Notes: generated from the sequence alone by a model not told the origin. Shown: positions 1-8,780, counted from the stretch's first letter. The stretch: 40,390 nucleotides of DNA from Bacteroidales bacterium UBA2287 (GCA_002345675.1 DDWL01000013.1:1-40390), one strand, 5' to 3'. Made by a program: numbers and translations.

Positions 1-24
1 AAAATTTCTTTCGACCACCCCTAA

Positions 25-199
25 TATGTTATCCAACTCTCGTTTACAAATCCTTATAATAATACAACATTGGGTTGACTAAGTCGAACTCGCAAAGGGC
101 TGTCGGTTGCAAATCCGATGTGACACATGCTACGTTACGATGGAAAGTTAATTGTATAGGTCACCCGTCCGACCGCTCAAAGCGGTCTGACGGGTTTTA
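25..199 (+). repeat. Intergenic repeat, copy 1, with terminator-like hairpin
   Basis: Two blocks recur at 1109-1215: a block at 25-47 (22 of 23 bases shared) and a block at 144-199 that begins with 23 identical bases. Inside it lies a strong stem: ACCCGTC, one mismatch, GACCGCT, loop CAA, AGCGGTC, one mismatch, GACGGGT (163-195), followed by TTTT, which looks like an intrinsic terminator reading rightwards. Between the two blocks this copy carries about 85 extra bases (59-143). No gene was recognised in 1-475; the gene served by the terminator would lie left of the window. Confidence 0.75.
163..199 (+). terminator. Probable intrinsic terminator (copy 1 hairpin)
   Basis: Fourteen paired positions around a CAA loop with a single C/T mismatch, then a T run at 195-198. 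It is the best formed hairpin of the left end and would end transcripts entering from the left edge. It may also simply be the palindromic end of the repeat. Confidence 0.55.
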
Positions 200-306
200 A
201 TTTCACCGCTATGCGGCTTTTGACCTTTATATTTTACTTGAATCACCTTAATATCGCCGCCGAACGGCTATGCTAAACAACCCGAGCTCGGATCGACTTT
301 TCATCG

Positions 307-431
307 CTACCGCACGAACCCATCGAAGGGTGTTCGGCGAAGGCAATCTTTCCTGTGGCAATTACCAATAATAAAAGTAACTTTCTTAGCTTTGTAGTTA
401 AATATACCACACGAGAGAAATCGTGCGGTAG
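307..431 (+). repeat. Perfect 11-bp inverted repeat upstream of the 476 gene
   Basis: CTACCGCACGA at 307-317 is the exact reverse complement of TCGTGCGGTAG at 421-431, separated by 103 bases. The right arm lies between the probable promoter box (387-394) and the start at 476, so it would be in the 5' leader; the left arm is upstream of the promoter. Between the arms, 321-348 resembles a sequence found inverted at 18004-18031. Confidence 0.6.
387..394 (+). promoter_or_regulatory. Bacteroidota -7 box for the 476 gene
   Basis: TAGCTTTG matches the Bacteroidota -7 consensus TAnnTTTG. No convincing -33 TTTG is seen at the usual spacing. It predicts a leader of roughly 75 bases containing the right arm of the inverted repeat and a small hairpin at 448-460 (ATTGT/ACAAT). 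Confidence 0.4.
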
Positions 432-475
432 TATCTGGCCTTAACAAATTGTGAAACAATAAAAACCATAACAAA

Positions 476-1066
476 ATGAAAGTTCCAAATATATCGTTTA
501 GCAACAAGGTTGTAATTGAATTTGTATCAATTTCGTTTGCTGTTCTTCTTGCTTTAATGGTTAACCAATGTAAGGACAACTATAACACAAGTAAGCTTGC
601 CAAGGTGTCGTTAAGTAATATTCGTTCCGAAATAAACAATAATAAGGAAATAATGCAGGAAATGGTTTTAGCGCATAAAAATTCACTATTGAAAGTCGAT
701 AGTTTACTACCCCTATTAACCGAAAACAGTAAAGTAGGAGAAGATGTTAACCGTATCATTAGCTTTAAGTTAATAAGTTCTAATTCATGGGAAACTGCGA
801 AGTTAACTCAGTCAATTCAGTATATGGATATTAATATTGTTCAGGAAATTTCGGCCGTTTATAAACTGCAAGATTACTATGAACTTATAGTTAAAGACAT
901 AGTTTTGAATAACATGTACAAAAAAGTTGAACAGTCCGATTTAAAAACTTCCGAAAAAACTAAGCAATTTTTAAAAGCAGTTATTCCAATCGAAGAGAAT
1001 TTGTTAATAACGTATAATTACTTGCTTACCGATTTGTTAGTTGAGAAAAAAGAAACTTCGAAATAA
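476..1066 (+). CDS. Small membrane-anchored protein of unknown function
   Basis: A 196-residue protein with one N-terminal hydrophobic segment at about residues 14-31 (EFVSISFAVLLALMVNQ), followed by a polar, mostly helical region. This layout, an early membrane helix ending in a short polar motif and then a helical domain, recalls small Bacteroidota proteins of the DUF6090 kind, but the match is from memory of the N-terminus only and is tentative. No catalytic motif is visible. The gene stands alone, between two copies of an intergenic repeat (25-199 and 1109-1215), and converges on the 1220-1765 gene. It is AT-rich and poor in the TCG/CGA triplets common in the housekeeping genes here, which suits accessory DNA. 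Confidence 0.7.
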   Translation: MKVPNISFSNKVVIEFVSISFAVLLALMVNQCKDNYNTSKLAKVSLSNIRSEINNNKEIMQEMVLAHKNSLLKVDSLLPLLTENSKVGEDVNRIISFKLISSNSWETAKLTQSIQYMDINIVQEISAVYKLQDYYELIVKDIVLNNMYKKVEQSDLKTSEKTKQFLKAVIPIEENLLITYNYLLTDLLVEKKETSK

Positions 1067-1100
1067 AGCACTTACTTGGTTACTAGCACCCTTCTTCGTT

Positions 1101-1215
1101 GAGCTAGATATGTTATCCAGCTCTCGTTTACTATAAGGATTTGTAATCCGATTAAATAAAAGTTAATTGTATAGGTCACCCATCCGACTGCTCAAAGCGG
1201 GCCTGACGGGTTTTT
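1101..1215 (+). repeat. Intergenic repeat, copy 2, with hairpins
   Basis: Second copy of the 25-199 repeat, shorter because the middle is absent. A hairpin GAGCT-GATA/TATC-AGCTC lies at 1101-1123. The terminator-like stem at 1178-1209 has decayed (several mismatches) but keeps CCC/GGG ends and a T run. Compared with copy 1, the 11 bases at 1132-1142 (TATAAGGATTT) are the exact reverse complement of 48-58. The copy fills the gap between two convergent genes and may act as a weak two-way terminator. Confidence 0.7.
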
Positions 1216-1219
1216 AAAA

Positions 1220-1765
1220 TTACTTCATTACCAACACTCCAATTAGAATTCCAACCCCAATTCCACCAAATCCAAAGAGTAATTTATCCTTTGTTGCCTG
1301 CTTTCGTTCTTCTTTAAGAATTGCAGTTGCGCTATTTAGGTCGTTAATCGATTTGCCCAGCGAATTTTGAGTAGCCTCCAGCGTTTTTTGAGTGCTTTCG
1401 AGCGACGCCTTGGAGTAACCAATTAGCTCGTTAGTAATTCCTTCGTACATTTTGCTATTGTCGAGTAGCCTTTGGTAGGCAAGTTCGTTTTCGGAAAGCT
1501 TATCTTCGTAAGCCTTTAGCAGAAGTTTAAACGTTGTGTCAGTTCCACTTAGTGTAAGCTTGTGTATGTTTCGGTAAAACTTAAACCTTGCTTTGTTTAT
1601 TAAATACATTGTATCGCAGGCTACCGAATACGAATCGCCATTTTTAAGCAGAATTGGTAACCCGTTGGTATTGCAAGGATTAACCTCGAAAGTTTTGCCG
1701 TTTTGACCATACGAAAATCCTGCAACAGAAGTCAGGATGAAAACTGTGAGTAAGAATCTTTTCAT
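1220..1765 (-). CDS. Exported coiled-coil protein with C-terminal membrane helix
   Basis: A 181-residue protein starting with a clear signal peptide (MKRFLLTVFILTSVAGFSYG). It then has a small domain with two cysteines at about residues 31 and 50, a long helical stretch at about 75-155 likely to form a coiled coil, and a glycine-rich hydrophobic segment at the C-terminus (about 164-180) followed by a final Lys. It therefore looks anchored at its C-terminus with the coiled coil in the periplasm. Its start overlaps the stop of the upstream 128-residue gene by four bases (ATGA), so the two are almost certainly co-translated. Function is unknown; I do not recognise the family. Confidence 0.75.
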   Translation of the reverse strand: MKRFLLTVFILTSVAGFSYGQNGKTFEVNPCNTNGLPILLKNGDSYSVACDTMYLINKARFKFYRNIHKLTLSGTDTTFKLLLKAYEDKLSENELAYQRLLDNSKMYEGITNELIGYSKASLESTQKTLEATQNSLGKSINDLNSATAILKEERKQATKDKLLFGFGGIGVGILIGVLVMK

Positions 1766-2148
1766 ATTTCAAACTTTTTAGCTTCGCGAATAAGGCTATC
1801 CCTCTTGGTTTCAATGGTTTTTATCTCTTCTTTAAATCGCTGCAGTTCACTACGGTTGGTGGTTTGCCTTTTCATTTCTTCAAGTTCCAAAATATCGCGC
1901 TGAGCCTTAACAATTTGAAGTTCGTTTTCGGTAAACTCAAGTTTTTGAAGCATATTTATAATGCTCTTTTGAGCATTTTCAAGGCTGTCGCTAACCACCT
2001 TTAAATCTGTTTCAACTTTTTTAATAATGTCAATGGCCTGGGTTAGCCTAAAGGAGTTTGAAATGGAGAGGTAAAAAAATACTGCAACACCAATTACAAT
2101 TATAACAGTAAGCGGTTTTAGTGTTACAGTGCGATTTGTCTGGTTCAT
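1762..2148 (-). CDS. Membrane-anchored coiled-coil protein, partner of the 1220 gene
   Basis: A 128-residue protein with one N-terminal membrane segment at about residues 13-30 (PLTVIIVIGVAVFFYLSI) and then an almost unbroken charged helix (about 35-125) rich in Glu, Lys, Gln and Leu, typical of a coiled coil. It is first of a two-gene unit, overlapping the next start by four bases. Both proteins put coiled coils outside the cytoplasmic membrane, so a physical complex is a fair inference. Small coiled-coil pairs also occur as phage spanins, but no other phage gene is present. Function unknown. Confidence 0.72.
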   Translation of the reverse strand: MNQTNRTVTLKPLTVIIVIGVAVFFYLSISNSFRLTQAIDIIKKVETDLKVVSDSLENAQKSIINMLQKLEFTENELQIVKAQRDILELEEMKRQTTNRSELQRFKEEIKTIETKRDSLIREAKKFEI

Positions 2149-2264
2149 AGGGTTGTCTTATTTTAAAGCAATATAGGAATAAAAGTACTCAGCTTAGATT
2201 ATTGATGCATATACATTATGTATTTTTTTTGACGAAGCATCCTGTAAAAGAAACACAAATTACC

Positions 2265-2272
2265 TAAGTTTG
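2265..2272 (+). promoter_or_regulatory. Bacteroidota -7 box for the M28 peptidase
   Basis: TAAGTTTG fits TAnnTTTG and lies 30 bases before the ATG. A -33 TTTG at the expected distance is not obvious. Confidence 0.4.
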
Positions 2273-2302
2273 TGAATTACAAACCTCAAAAGCGTATAGC
2301 CA

Positions 2303-5300
2303 ATGAAACGTTTCCTCTTTTTAATATCAATGGTACTAGTTGCTTTCAACTCGTTTGCTACCGACCTTGTACTAATAAAAGTTAAAAATTTTAGCGAGAC
2401 AAAGGAACTAATTAGTAATCCTGCAGTGCAAGTTATTTTTTATAATAACCATTTTGTTATTGCAACAGCAACGGACCAATTAAAAGGCGATTGTATCGTG
2501 CTCGATTCCGATGCTTGGAAGGGAAACTTTAGTTACTATTTAGTTTATAGCGATAGCAATGTCGATAAGGATTTGTATGTCAATTCTATAAAACAAACTT
2601 CCTCAATTCTGCACGATGGTGGAAATTTTTTAATTGTTAAAACCGACGAAACCAAGTACGGTCAGCTTCTGCCTGCAAAAAACGACGGGATGGTTCGTAT
2701 TTTTAATCAAAAGGTAACTCTTCCAAAAACTTCTATTCCACTTCAAATTACCCGAAGCGAACCCGATCCTATTGTAGTTGGTTACCTTGCCGAAATTAAC
2801 GGTACAAATATAACCACTACTGTTCAACACCTTCAGAATTATGGCACCCGCGATTGCTATTCTACTCAAAGCGTACTGGCACAAAACTGGCTTAAAACTC
2901 AGTTCGAAGCATTAGGTCTTTCGGTTCAATTACAGGATTTTACAATGCCAAGTGGAAGCGCCAGCGATAACGTAATTGCAACTAAGGTTGGAACCAAATA
3001 CCCCAACGAGTATGTTGTTGTTGGTGGTCATTACGATTCACGATGCTCTGGCGCAACGGCTCCTGGAGCCGACGATAACGCATCGGGAACAGCAGCAGTA
3101 CTCGAAATTGCTCGAATACTCAGTCAGTACGAGTTCGACAGAACAATTATATTCTGTGCCTTTTCGGGTGAGGAGTACGGTTTGTATGGTAGTAGCGCTT
3201 TTGCTTCGCAGAGTTCACAACAAGGGAAGGACATTCTGGGCTATTTTAACTTAGACATGATTGGCTACCTTAAACCAGGCAATAGCCCCTCCACAACACT
3301 TATTTATCCCCAATCGGCACAGGAACTCGCCACTTTTTATACAACTGTATGCTCAATTTATCTTCCAGCTTTTCCTGTTACCCCAGGTTCTCTCTCGGGC
3401 GGCGACAGCGACCATACCGCCTTTAACCAAAATGGGTATATGGGTATTTTCCCTTTCGAAGACATGAACAACTACAGCCCTTATATTCATACGGTTAACG
3501 ATGTTGTGGGCACAAGTTACAACAACGAATCGCTAGCAATAACCTTTACAAAGGCATCGTTAGCATCGGTGGTTACTATGGCCAACCTTATAACACCACC
3601 ACGAAACCTAGTTGCCATTCCTGGCAACGGTATGGTTACACTTGAATGGACCGAATTAGTTGGTGTTGATCATATAAATGTTTATCGCAACGGCGGACTT
3701 TTATCCACAACTACAAACAATTTTTATAACGATTTTAATGTTGAAAACGGAACTACTTATGAGTATTTTGTTACTGCAACGTATTCCGAAAATAACGAAG
3801 AGTCAGTTCAATCTAATCTGGTTACTGCAATTCCAATGGCGCCAATTGTTTTGCCATACTCTACATATTTTGAAAATGGTACAACAAATTGGGTTTTCAC
3901 AGGAAATTGGGGATTAACCGATGCGTCGTATTACTCTGCTACCCATTCGTTATCCGAAAGTCCTATTGGTGAGTATGCGAATAACGAAGAAAGCTACGCT
4001 ACACTTAACCCCATAAACCTCGAGGGTTATACATCTGCCTCCTTTTCGTTTTGGACAAAGTATATTATTGAAAATAATTACGATTACGTGTGGGTTGAAG
4101 TTTCGATTAATAATAGCAGCTGGACAAAACTCGAACAATTCACTGGAAACCAGTCGTCGTGGACTCAAAAGACCTATTCGCTAAACAGCTACTTAAACCA
4201 ACCATACGTCCGAATTCGATTTCACTTTAAAAGCGATTACTCGCTCACTTACGACGGCATTTACATCGATAATTTTACAATTAATGTCGAAGGTGGCTAC
4301 TCAATGCAAACCCTTAGCCTTGCTTCGGGGTGGAGCGGTATTTCGAGTTATATTGTACCTGTTCATGCCGATATGGAGTACGTTTTGAGCCCAATTACCA
4401 CAGAAATTGTAGTGGTCGATAATTTAACAAATACCTATTTGCCCTCCCAAAATTCCAATACCATTGGTAATTGGAACTCTAGCTCAGGTTACATTGTAAA
4501 ATGCACCGATAATTCAATACTAATTATTGCTGGTGTTGCTAGCGCGAATAAAACTATTGAACTTGTTGAGGGATGGAATCTTATCCCCGTTTTAAGTAGC
4601 TGCGAAGTTAGCTGCGATAATTTTCTGTCGCCCGTTTCCGAAGTTGAAATTGTAAAGGAAATTGCAGGTGCAAATGTTTTTTGGCCTTCGCAGGGAATCG
4701 CTAGTCTTCAAAATCTAATGCCTGGCAAGGCATACATGGTAAAGGTAAATTCTAACGTATCGATAACTTTTCCCGAATGCACAAAGTCTAATACAATTGT
4801 TCCGCAAAAGGTAAGTAATACAACTTACTGGAATTCTGTTTTGCCAACTCCCCATTCACATTCAATTTCATTTCCTTTGGAAGTAATTCAGGAACTTGAG
4901 ATTGGCGACAATATTGCAGTTTTTACACCAAGTGGATTGTGTTGTGGAACTGTCGAAATGACTAGTTTAACCGAAAATTTTGCAATAGTTGCCTTTGCAA
5001 ACGACACCTATACTTCCGAAGTAGATGGATTTTATCAAGGTGAAGCTTTAGACTTCATATTATATCGCTCTTCAACCAATGAATACTTTACCATTATTCC
5101 CCAATTTGATGAGTCGATGCCTAACTTGGGTTTGTTTGCAAACGAAGGAATGTCGAGAATTAGCCAGTTATCGCTCGTACTTGGAGAGCCCGAGAATTTC
5201 ATTCAAGAGGTAAGCGCTTTTCCAAACCCCACTTCTAATAGGGTTACAGTTCGATTACCTAATGGAACTGCTGCAAAGCTCGAAATTATTAACCCCAGCG

Positions 5301-5437
5301 GACAAATAGTTTTTTCTAAAAATATTGAGGGCGAAGAGGTTGTTAACGTGTCGCAGCTTCCTTTAGGAATTTATATTTTTCGTATTCGTTCGAATCGTTT
5401 CATCGAAACAAAAAAGATTATAATTAACAGGTATTAA
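2303..5437 (+). CDS. Secreted M28 metallopeptidase with T9SS sorting domain
   Basis: A 1044-residue exported zinc peptidase. The signal peptide is residues 1-19. The M28 catalytic domain (about 155-430) shows GGHYDS (His243, Asp245), GADDNASG (Asp257/258), FSGEEYG (Glu290/291), NLDMIG (Asp318) and YIHTVND (His396), the expected two-zinc aminopeptidase ligands and catalytic acid. A fibronectin type III-like domain follows (about 433-512), then a jelly-roll/MAM-like domain (about 517-660), then about 300 unassigned residues. The C-terminal 75 residues begin FPNPTSNRV and contain LPLGIYIFRI, the type A sorting signal recognised by the type IX secretion system. It probably degrades extracellular peptides at the cell surface or in the medium. 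The nearby porT is consistent with this export route. Confidence 0.93.
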   Translation: MKRFLFLISMVLVAFNSFATDLVLIKVKNFSETKELISNPAVQVIFYNNHFVIATATDQLKGDCIVLDSDAWKGNFSYYLVYSDSNVDKDLYVNSIKQTSSILHDGGNFLIVKTDETKYGQLLPAKNDGMVRIFNQKVTLPKTSIPLQITRSEPDPIVVGYLAEINGTNITTTVQHLQNYGTRDCYSTQSVLAQNWLKTQFEALGLSVQLQDFTMPSGSASDNVIATKVGTKYPNEYVVVGGHYDSRCSGATAPGADDNASGTAAVLEIARILSQYEFDRTIIFCAFSGEEYGLYGSSAFASQSSQQGKDILGYFNLDMIGYLKPGNSPSTTLIYPQSAQELATFYTTVCSIYLPAFPVTPGSLSGGDSDHTAFNQNGYMGIFPFEDMNNYSPYIHTVNDVVGTSYNNESLAITFTKASLASVVTMANLITPPRNLVAIPGNGMVTLEWTELVGVDHINVYRNGGLLSTTTNNFYNDFNVENGTTYEYFVTATYSENNEESVQSNLVTAIPMAPIVLPYSTYFENGTTNWVFTGNWGLTDASYYSATHSLSESPIGEYANNEESYATLNPINLEGYTSASFSFWTKYIIENNYDYVWVEVSINNSSWTKLEQFTGNQSSWTQKTYSLNSYLNQPYVRIRFHFKSDYSLTYDGIYIDNFTINVEGGYSMQTLSLASGWSGISSYIVPVHADMEYVLSPITTEIVVVDNLTNTYLPSQNSNTIGNWNSSSGYIVKCTDNSILIIAGVASANKTIELVEGWNLIPVLSSCEVSCDNFLSPVSEVEIVKEIAGANVFWPSQGIASLQNLMPGKAYMVKVNSNVSITFPECTKSNTIVPQKVSNTTYWNSVLPTPHSHSISFPLEVIQELEIGDNIAVFTPSGLCCGTVEMTSLTENFAIVAFANDTYTSEVDGFYQGEALDFILYRSSTNEYFTIIPQFDESMPNLGLFANEGMSRISQLSLVLGEPENFIQEVSAFPNPTSNRVTVRLPNGTAAKLEIINPSGQIVFSKNIEGEEVVNVSQLPLGIYIFRIRSNRFIETKKIIINRY

Positions 5438-5505
5438 GCTGAATGTTAGGGTTGTTTCTATAAAAATCGATTTCGCTCTTTAAAGTCTGCTTTATTGTTA
5501 CTATT

Positions 5506-5536
5506 TTTGGCTCGGCATTGGGGTATTTAATGTTTG
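5506..5536 (+). promoter_or_regulatory. Probable purL promoter
   Basis: TTTG at 5506-5509, an 18-base gap, then TA at 5528-5529 and TTTG at 5533-5536. The -7 box has three rather than two bases between TA and TTTG, so it is an imperfect Bacteroidota promoter. It lies about 45 bases before the purL ATG. Confidence 0.35.
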
Positions 5537-5579
5537 CAAACCCCTGATAATCTGTAAATCGAACCAAACAAGTAACGCT

Positions 5580-7823
5580 ATGTCTGCAATTGAAGTAACT
5601 GTTGAAGCCGCAAAGGAATTAGGCCTTTTGCCCGAAGAGTTTGAAATGATTAAGGGTTACCTTGGTCGCACTCCAAACTTTACTGAACTTAGCATTTACT
5701 CGGTAATGTGGAGCGAACACGCATCGTACAAAAACTCCATTAAGTGGCTTAAAACACTACCACGTAAAGGCGATGCAATTCTTGCGGAAGCCGGAACCGA
5801 AAATGCGGGCTTAGTCGATTTAGGCGACGGCCTTGCTTGTGCATTTAAAATCGAAAGTCATAATCACCCTTGCGCTGTTGAGCCTTACCAAGGAGCTGCA
5901 ACTGGCGTTGGTGGTATTAATCGCGATATTTTTACAATGGGCGCTCGTCCAGTAGCGCAGCTAAATTCCCTTAGGTTTGGAAACATAAATCTCGACCGCA
6001 CCAAGTGGCTCGTGAAGGGAGTTGTTAAGGGAATTGGAAACTATGGCAACGCCTTTGGTATTCCTGTGGTTGCTGGCGAAGTTTTTTTCGACGATTCGTT
6101 TAACACCAATCCGCTGGTTAACGCCATGTCGGTTGGTTTGGTTCGTAAAGACGAAGTTGTTTCGGCCATTTCGAAGGGTGTTGACAACCCTGTTTTTATT
6201 GTTGGCTCGTCAACTGGTAAAGATGGAATTCACGGTGCAACATTTGCTTCGGCCGATATTACCGAAAACTCAGCCGACGATTTACCCTCAGTACAAGTAG
6301 GCGACCCATTTGCCGAAAAGCTAATTCTCGAAGCTTCGCTCGAAGTTATTCGCACAGGCGCAATTGTGGGAATGCAAGACATGGGTGCTGCTGGTATAAT
6401 TTGCTCCACTTCCGAAATGTCCGAAAAGGGTGGCCACGGTATGCGAATCAACCTCGACAAGGTTCCGTTGCGTCAGCAAAATATTGAACCTTGGGAAATT
6501 CTACTTTCCGAGTCGCAGGAACGAATGCTAATGGTGGTTCACAAAGGTCGCGAAGCCGACGTTGAGGCGGTTATGCAAAAGTGGGATTTAAGCTATGCAG
6601 TAATTGGTGAAGTTACCAAGGGCGACAGGCTCGAATTCTTTTGGCATGGCAACAAAGTAGCCGATGTTCCAGCGCCTTCGTTGGTGCTTGGTGGTGGTGC
6701 TCCAGTTTACGACCGTGAGTACAAAGAACCGGCATACTTCAGGGAATTTAAGAAATTCGATATAAATTCGGTTCCCGAACCAGCCGACTTACAAGAAGTT
6801 GCTCTTGCACTAATAAAGCATCCTAATATTGCATCGAAACGCTGGATTTACGAGCAGTACGATTCAATGGTGGGAACTGCAAATATGGCAACAAACTTCC
6901 CGTCGAGTGCTGGCGTTGTTAACCTTAAGGGAACAAATAAGGCACTTGTGCTTAGTGTCGATTGCAACTCGCGTTACGTTAAAGCCGACCCCGAAGTTGG
7001 CACAATGATAGCCGTTGCCGAAGCTGCCCGAAATATTGTATGCTCTGGCGGTAAGCCTCTTGCCATAACCAATTGCCTTAACTTTGGAAATCCTTATATC
7101 CCAGAGGTTTACTGGCAGTTTGTTGGTGCAATTAAGGGTATGAGCCAAGCTTGCATAAAGTTTGGAACCCCAGTTACCGGAGGTAATGTTAGCTTTTATA
7201 ACCAATCGTCGATTGGCAATAGAGACGAAGCCGTTTTTCCAACCCCAACAATTGGTATGCTTGGTTTGCTCGACAATAAAAATCAACATACAACTCTTGC
7301 ATTTAAGGAGAAAGGTCATATGATTTACCTAATTGGCCGCTCGAAAAACGATATCGCTTCGTCGGAATACTTATACTCATTCCACGGAATTAAAGCATCG
7401 CCTGCTCCATACTTCAACCTCGATGAGGAGTATAAGGTTCAGCAAGCGGTTTCGCAGCTAATTCAGCGTAACCTTGTGCAGTCGGCAAACGACGTTTCCG
7501 ATGGCGGCCTTTTTGTTGCCCTGCTCGAAAGCGCTATGCCACGAAATTTTGGGTTCGACATAACAACCGACGCCGAAATTCGTACCGACGCATTCCTTTT
7601 TGGCGAAGCACAAGGCCGAGTGGTGGTTACCGTATCGCCCTCGCGCGAAACGCACTTTATCGATTACATGATGGATAATGGCATTCCCGTTACTGCTCTT
7701 GGTCATGTAACTAAATCGGAGGTTCGTATCGACGACGTTTCGTTTGGGTTTATTGCCGACCTTAAAAAGGTTTACGATAACGCCCTAACCGATAAAATGG
7801 AGGCAAATAAACAGTGCTTATAG
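5580..7823 (+). CDS. purL: Phosphoribosylformylglycinamidine synthase, PurL subunit
   Basis: Catalyses the ATP-dependent conversion of FGAR to FGAM, the fourth step of purine synthesis, in the cytoplasm. The 747-residue length is that of the small PurL type, which works with separate PurQ (glutaminase) and PurS subunits; neither is in this window. Visible motifs: the N-terminal ELSIYSVMWSEHASYKNS segment, the ATP/Mg site KIESHNHPCAVEPYQGAATG (about 92-111), GGNVSFYNQ (about 535-543) and NDVSDGGL in the C-terminal AIRS-like half. Start is ATG, and the N-terminal SAIEVTVEAAKELGL fits the family. Monocistronic by appearance, with a probable promoter 45 bases upstream and a palindrome-rich spacer downstream. 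Confidence 0.97.
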   Translation: MSAIEVTVEAAKELGLLPEEFEMIKGYLGRTPNFTELSIYSVMWSEHASYKNSIKWLKTLPRKGDAILAEAGTENAGLVDLGDGLACAFKIESHNHPCAVEPYQGAATGVGGINRDIFTMGARPVAQLNSLRFGNINLDRTKWLVKGVVKGIGNYGNAFGIPVVAGEVFFDDSFNTNPLVNAMSVGLVRKDEVVSAISKGVDNPVFIVGSSTGKDGIHGATFASADITENSADDLPSVQVGDPFAEKLILEASLEVIRTGAIVGMQDMGAAGIICSTSEMSEKGGHGMRINLDKVPLRQQNIEPWEILLSESQERMLMVVHKGREADVEAVMQKWDLSYAVIGEVTKGDRLEFFWHGNKVADVPAPSLVLGGGAPVYDREYKEPAYFREFKKFDINSVPEPADLQEVALALIKHPNIASKRWIYEQYDSMVGTANMATNFPSSAGVVNLKGTNKALVLSVDCNSRYVKADPEVGTMIAVAEAARNIVCSGGKPLAITNCLNFGNPYIPEVYWQFVGAIKGMSQACIKFGTPVTGGNVSFYNQSSIGNRDEAVFPTPTIGMLGLLDNKNQHTTLAFKEKGHMIYLIGRSKNDIASSEYLYSFHGIKASPAPYFNLDEEYKVQQAVSQLIQRNLVQSANDVSDGGLFVALLESAMPRNFGFDITTDAEIRTDAFLFGEAQGRVVVTVSPSRETHFIDYMMDNGIPVTALGHVTKSEVRIDDVSFGFIADLKKVYDNALTDKMEANKQCL

Positions 7824-7839
7824 AGACTTTCTATTTTAG

Positions 7840-7974
7840 CCACGCCCCGATAGTTATCGGGGTAGCCCGTGGAATATTAAAGCCGTAAATAATGGGCTTT
7901 AGCCCAAAAATGGAAGGAAGTTTGGCTAAAGCCATGTCTTTTTCTTATTATTATCCACGGGCTAAAGCCCATGG
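7840..7974. repeat. REP-like palindrome cluster
   Basis: This purL-ubiE gap (7824-8029) holds several short palindromes: CCCCGATA/TATCGGGG (7845-7862) inside a CCACG...CGTGG frame (7840-7872), GGGCTTTAGCCC (7894-7905), TTTGGCTAAAGCCA (7921-7934) and CCACGGGCTAAAGCCCATGG (7955-7974). The GGCTTTAGCC/GGCTAAAGCC core is the same as the inner palindrome beside the transposase at 36237, so this is probably a related REP cluster. The first hairpin may also end purL transcription, though no T tract follows it. Confidence 0.75.
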
Positions 7975-8029
7975 CAATTGGTATAATAATTTCTTCTATT
8001 AAAATCTAAACAGTTGCTAACTTTCTCAA

Positions 8030-8758
8030 GTGAATAATACAATCCCAATAAATTCAACAAAAGAGCAGCAAGTTGAAGAAATGTTCAACGGCATAGCCCA
8101 TCGCTATGATTTTTTAAATAGGGTACTAAGTTTTGGAATCGACAGGCGCTGGCGAAAAAAGTTGGTTAAGGGAATCCTTAAAGGAAATCCGAACCATGTT
8201 CTCGATATAGCCACTGGTACAGCCGACTTGGCCATAGTTTTAGCCGAAAAGAATCGGAATGTTAAAGTTACTGGTGTCGATATTGCCGAAAATATGCTTT
8301 CCTTCGGAAGGACAAAGGTTCAAAAAAAGAGACTTGCAAACCGTATAGAGCTAATTAAGGCTTCGGCTTTATCGCTTCCATTCAACGACAAATCGTTCGA
8401 CGCAGCCATGGTAGCCTTTGGGGTTCGTAACTTTCAGGAACCAGTTACGGGGCTAACCGAAATAAACCGTGTACTTCGCCCTGGTGCACAAATTTTCGTA
8501 CTCGAATTTACCAATCCAAGGTCGAAGTTTTTTGGAAAACTTTATACTTTCTACTTCTTAAAGGTTTTACCTACAATTGGGCGTTTAGTTTCGGGTCATA
8601 GCGAGGCGTATACTTACCTTCCAGCCTCAGTTAAAGCATTTGCCGAAAGGGAGGCTTTTACTAAAATGCTAAATGATTCGGGCTTTACAAACGCAAGTTA
8701 TCGTGAGTTAAGTTTTGGAATTGCATCGCTTTACCAAGCAGTTAAACCGTTATCCTGA
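8030..8758 (+). CDS. ubiE: Demethylmenaquinone methyltransferase (UbiE/MenG)
   Basis: A 242-residue SAM-dependent methyltransferase carrying out the last step of menaquinone synthesis (and 2-methoxy-6-polyprenyl-benzoquinol methylation where ubiquinone exists). Diagnostic motifs are MFNGIAHRYDFLNRVLS near the N-terminus, the SAM-binding LDIATGTADLA (about 58-68), VTGVDIAENML and the post-I block FDAAMVAFGVRNF, then LRPGAQIFVLEF. The start is GTG at 8030; the residues after it fit the family and no better ATG is seen. It is followed by porT, a neighbour pairing known in other Bacteroidota. Menaquinone use suggests a respiratory chain. Confidence 0.95.
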   Translation: MNNTIPINSTKEQQVEEMFNGIAHRYDFLNRVLSFGIDRRWRKKLVKGILKGNPNHVLDIATGTADLAIVLAEKNRNVKVTGVDIAENMLSFGRTKVQKKRLANRIELIKASALSLPFNDKSFDAAMVAFGVRNFQEPVTGLTEINRVLRPGAQIFVLEFTNPRSKFFGKLYTFYFLKVLPTIGRLVSGHSEAYTYLPASVKAFAEREAFTKMLNDSGFTNASYRELSFGIASLYQAVKPLS

Positions 8759-8780
8759 AAATCATAAACGTGCAATTTTT

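Noticed and set aside
60..145. tRNA or small RNA in the left intergenic region
   Set aside because: I could not fold a cloverleaf or any conserved RNA; the stretch is better explained as an insertion between two repeat blocks.
307..579. 90-codon frame on the minus strand at the left end
   Set aside because: It overlaps the start of the 476 gene and the inverted repeat, and has no recognisable domain.
1762..2148. Phage spanin or holin pair
   Set aside because: Only the coiled-coil and anchor layout resembles it; no endolysin or other phage gene is near.
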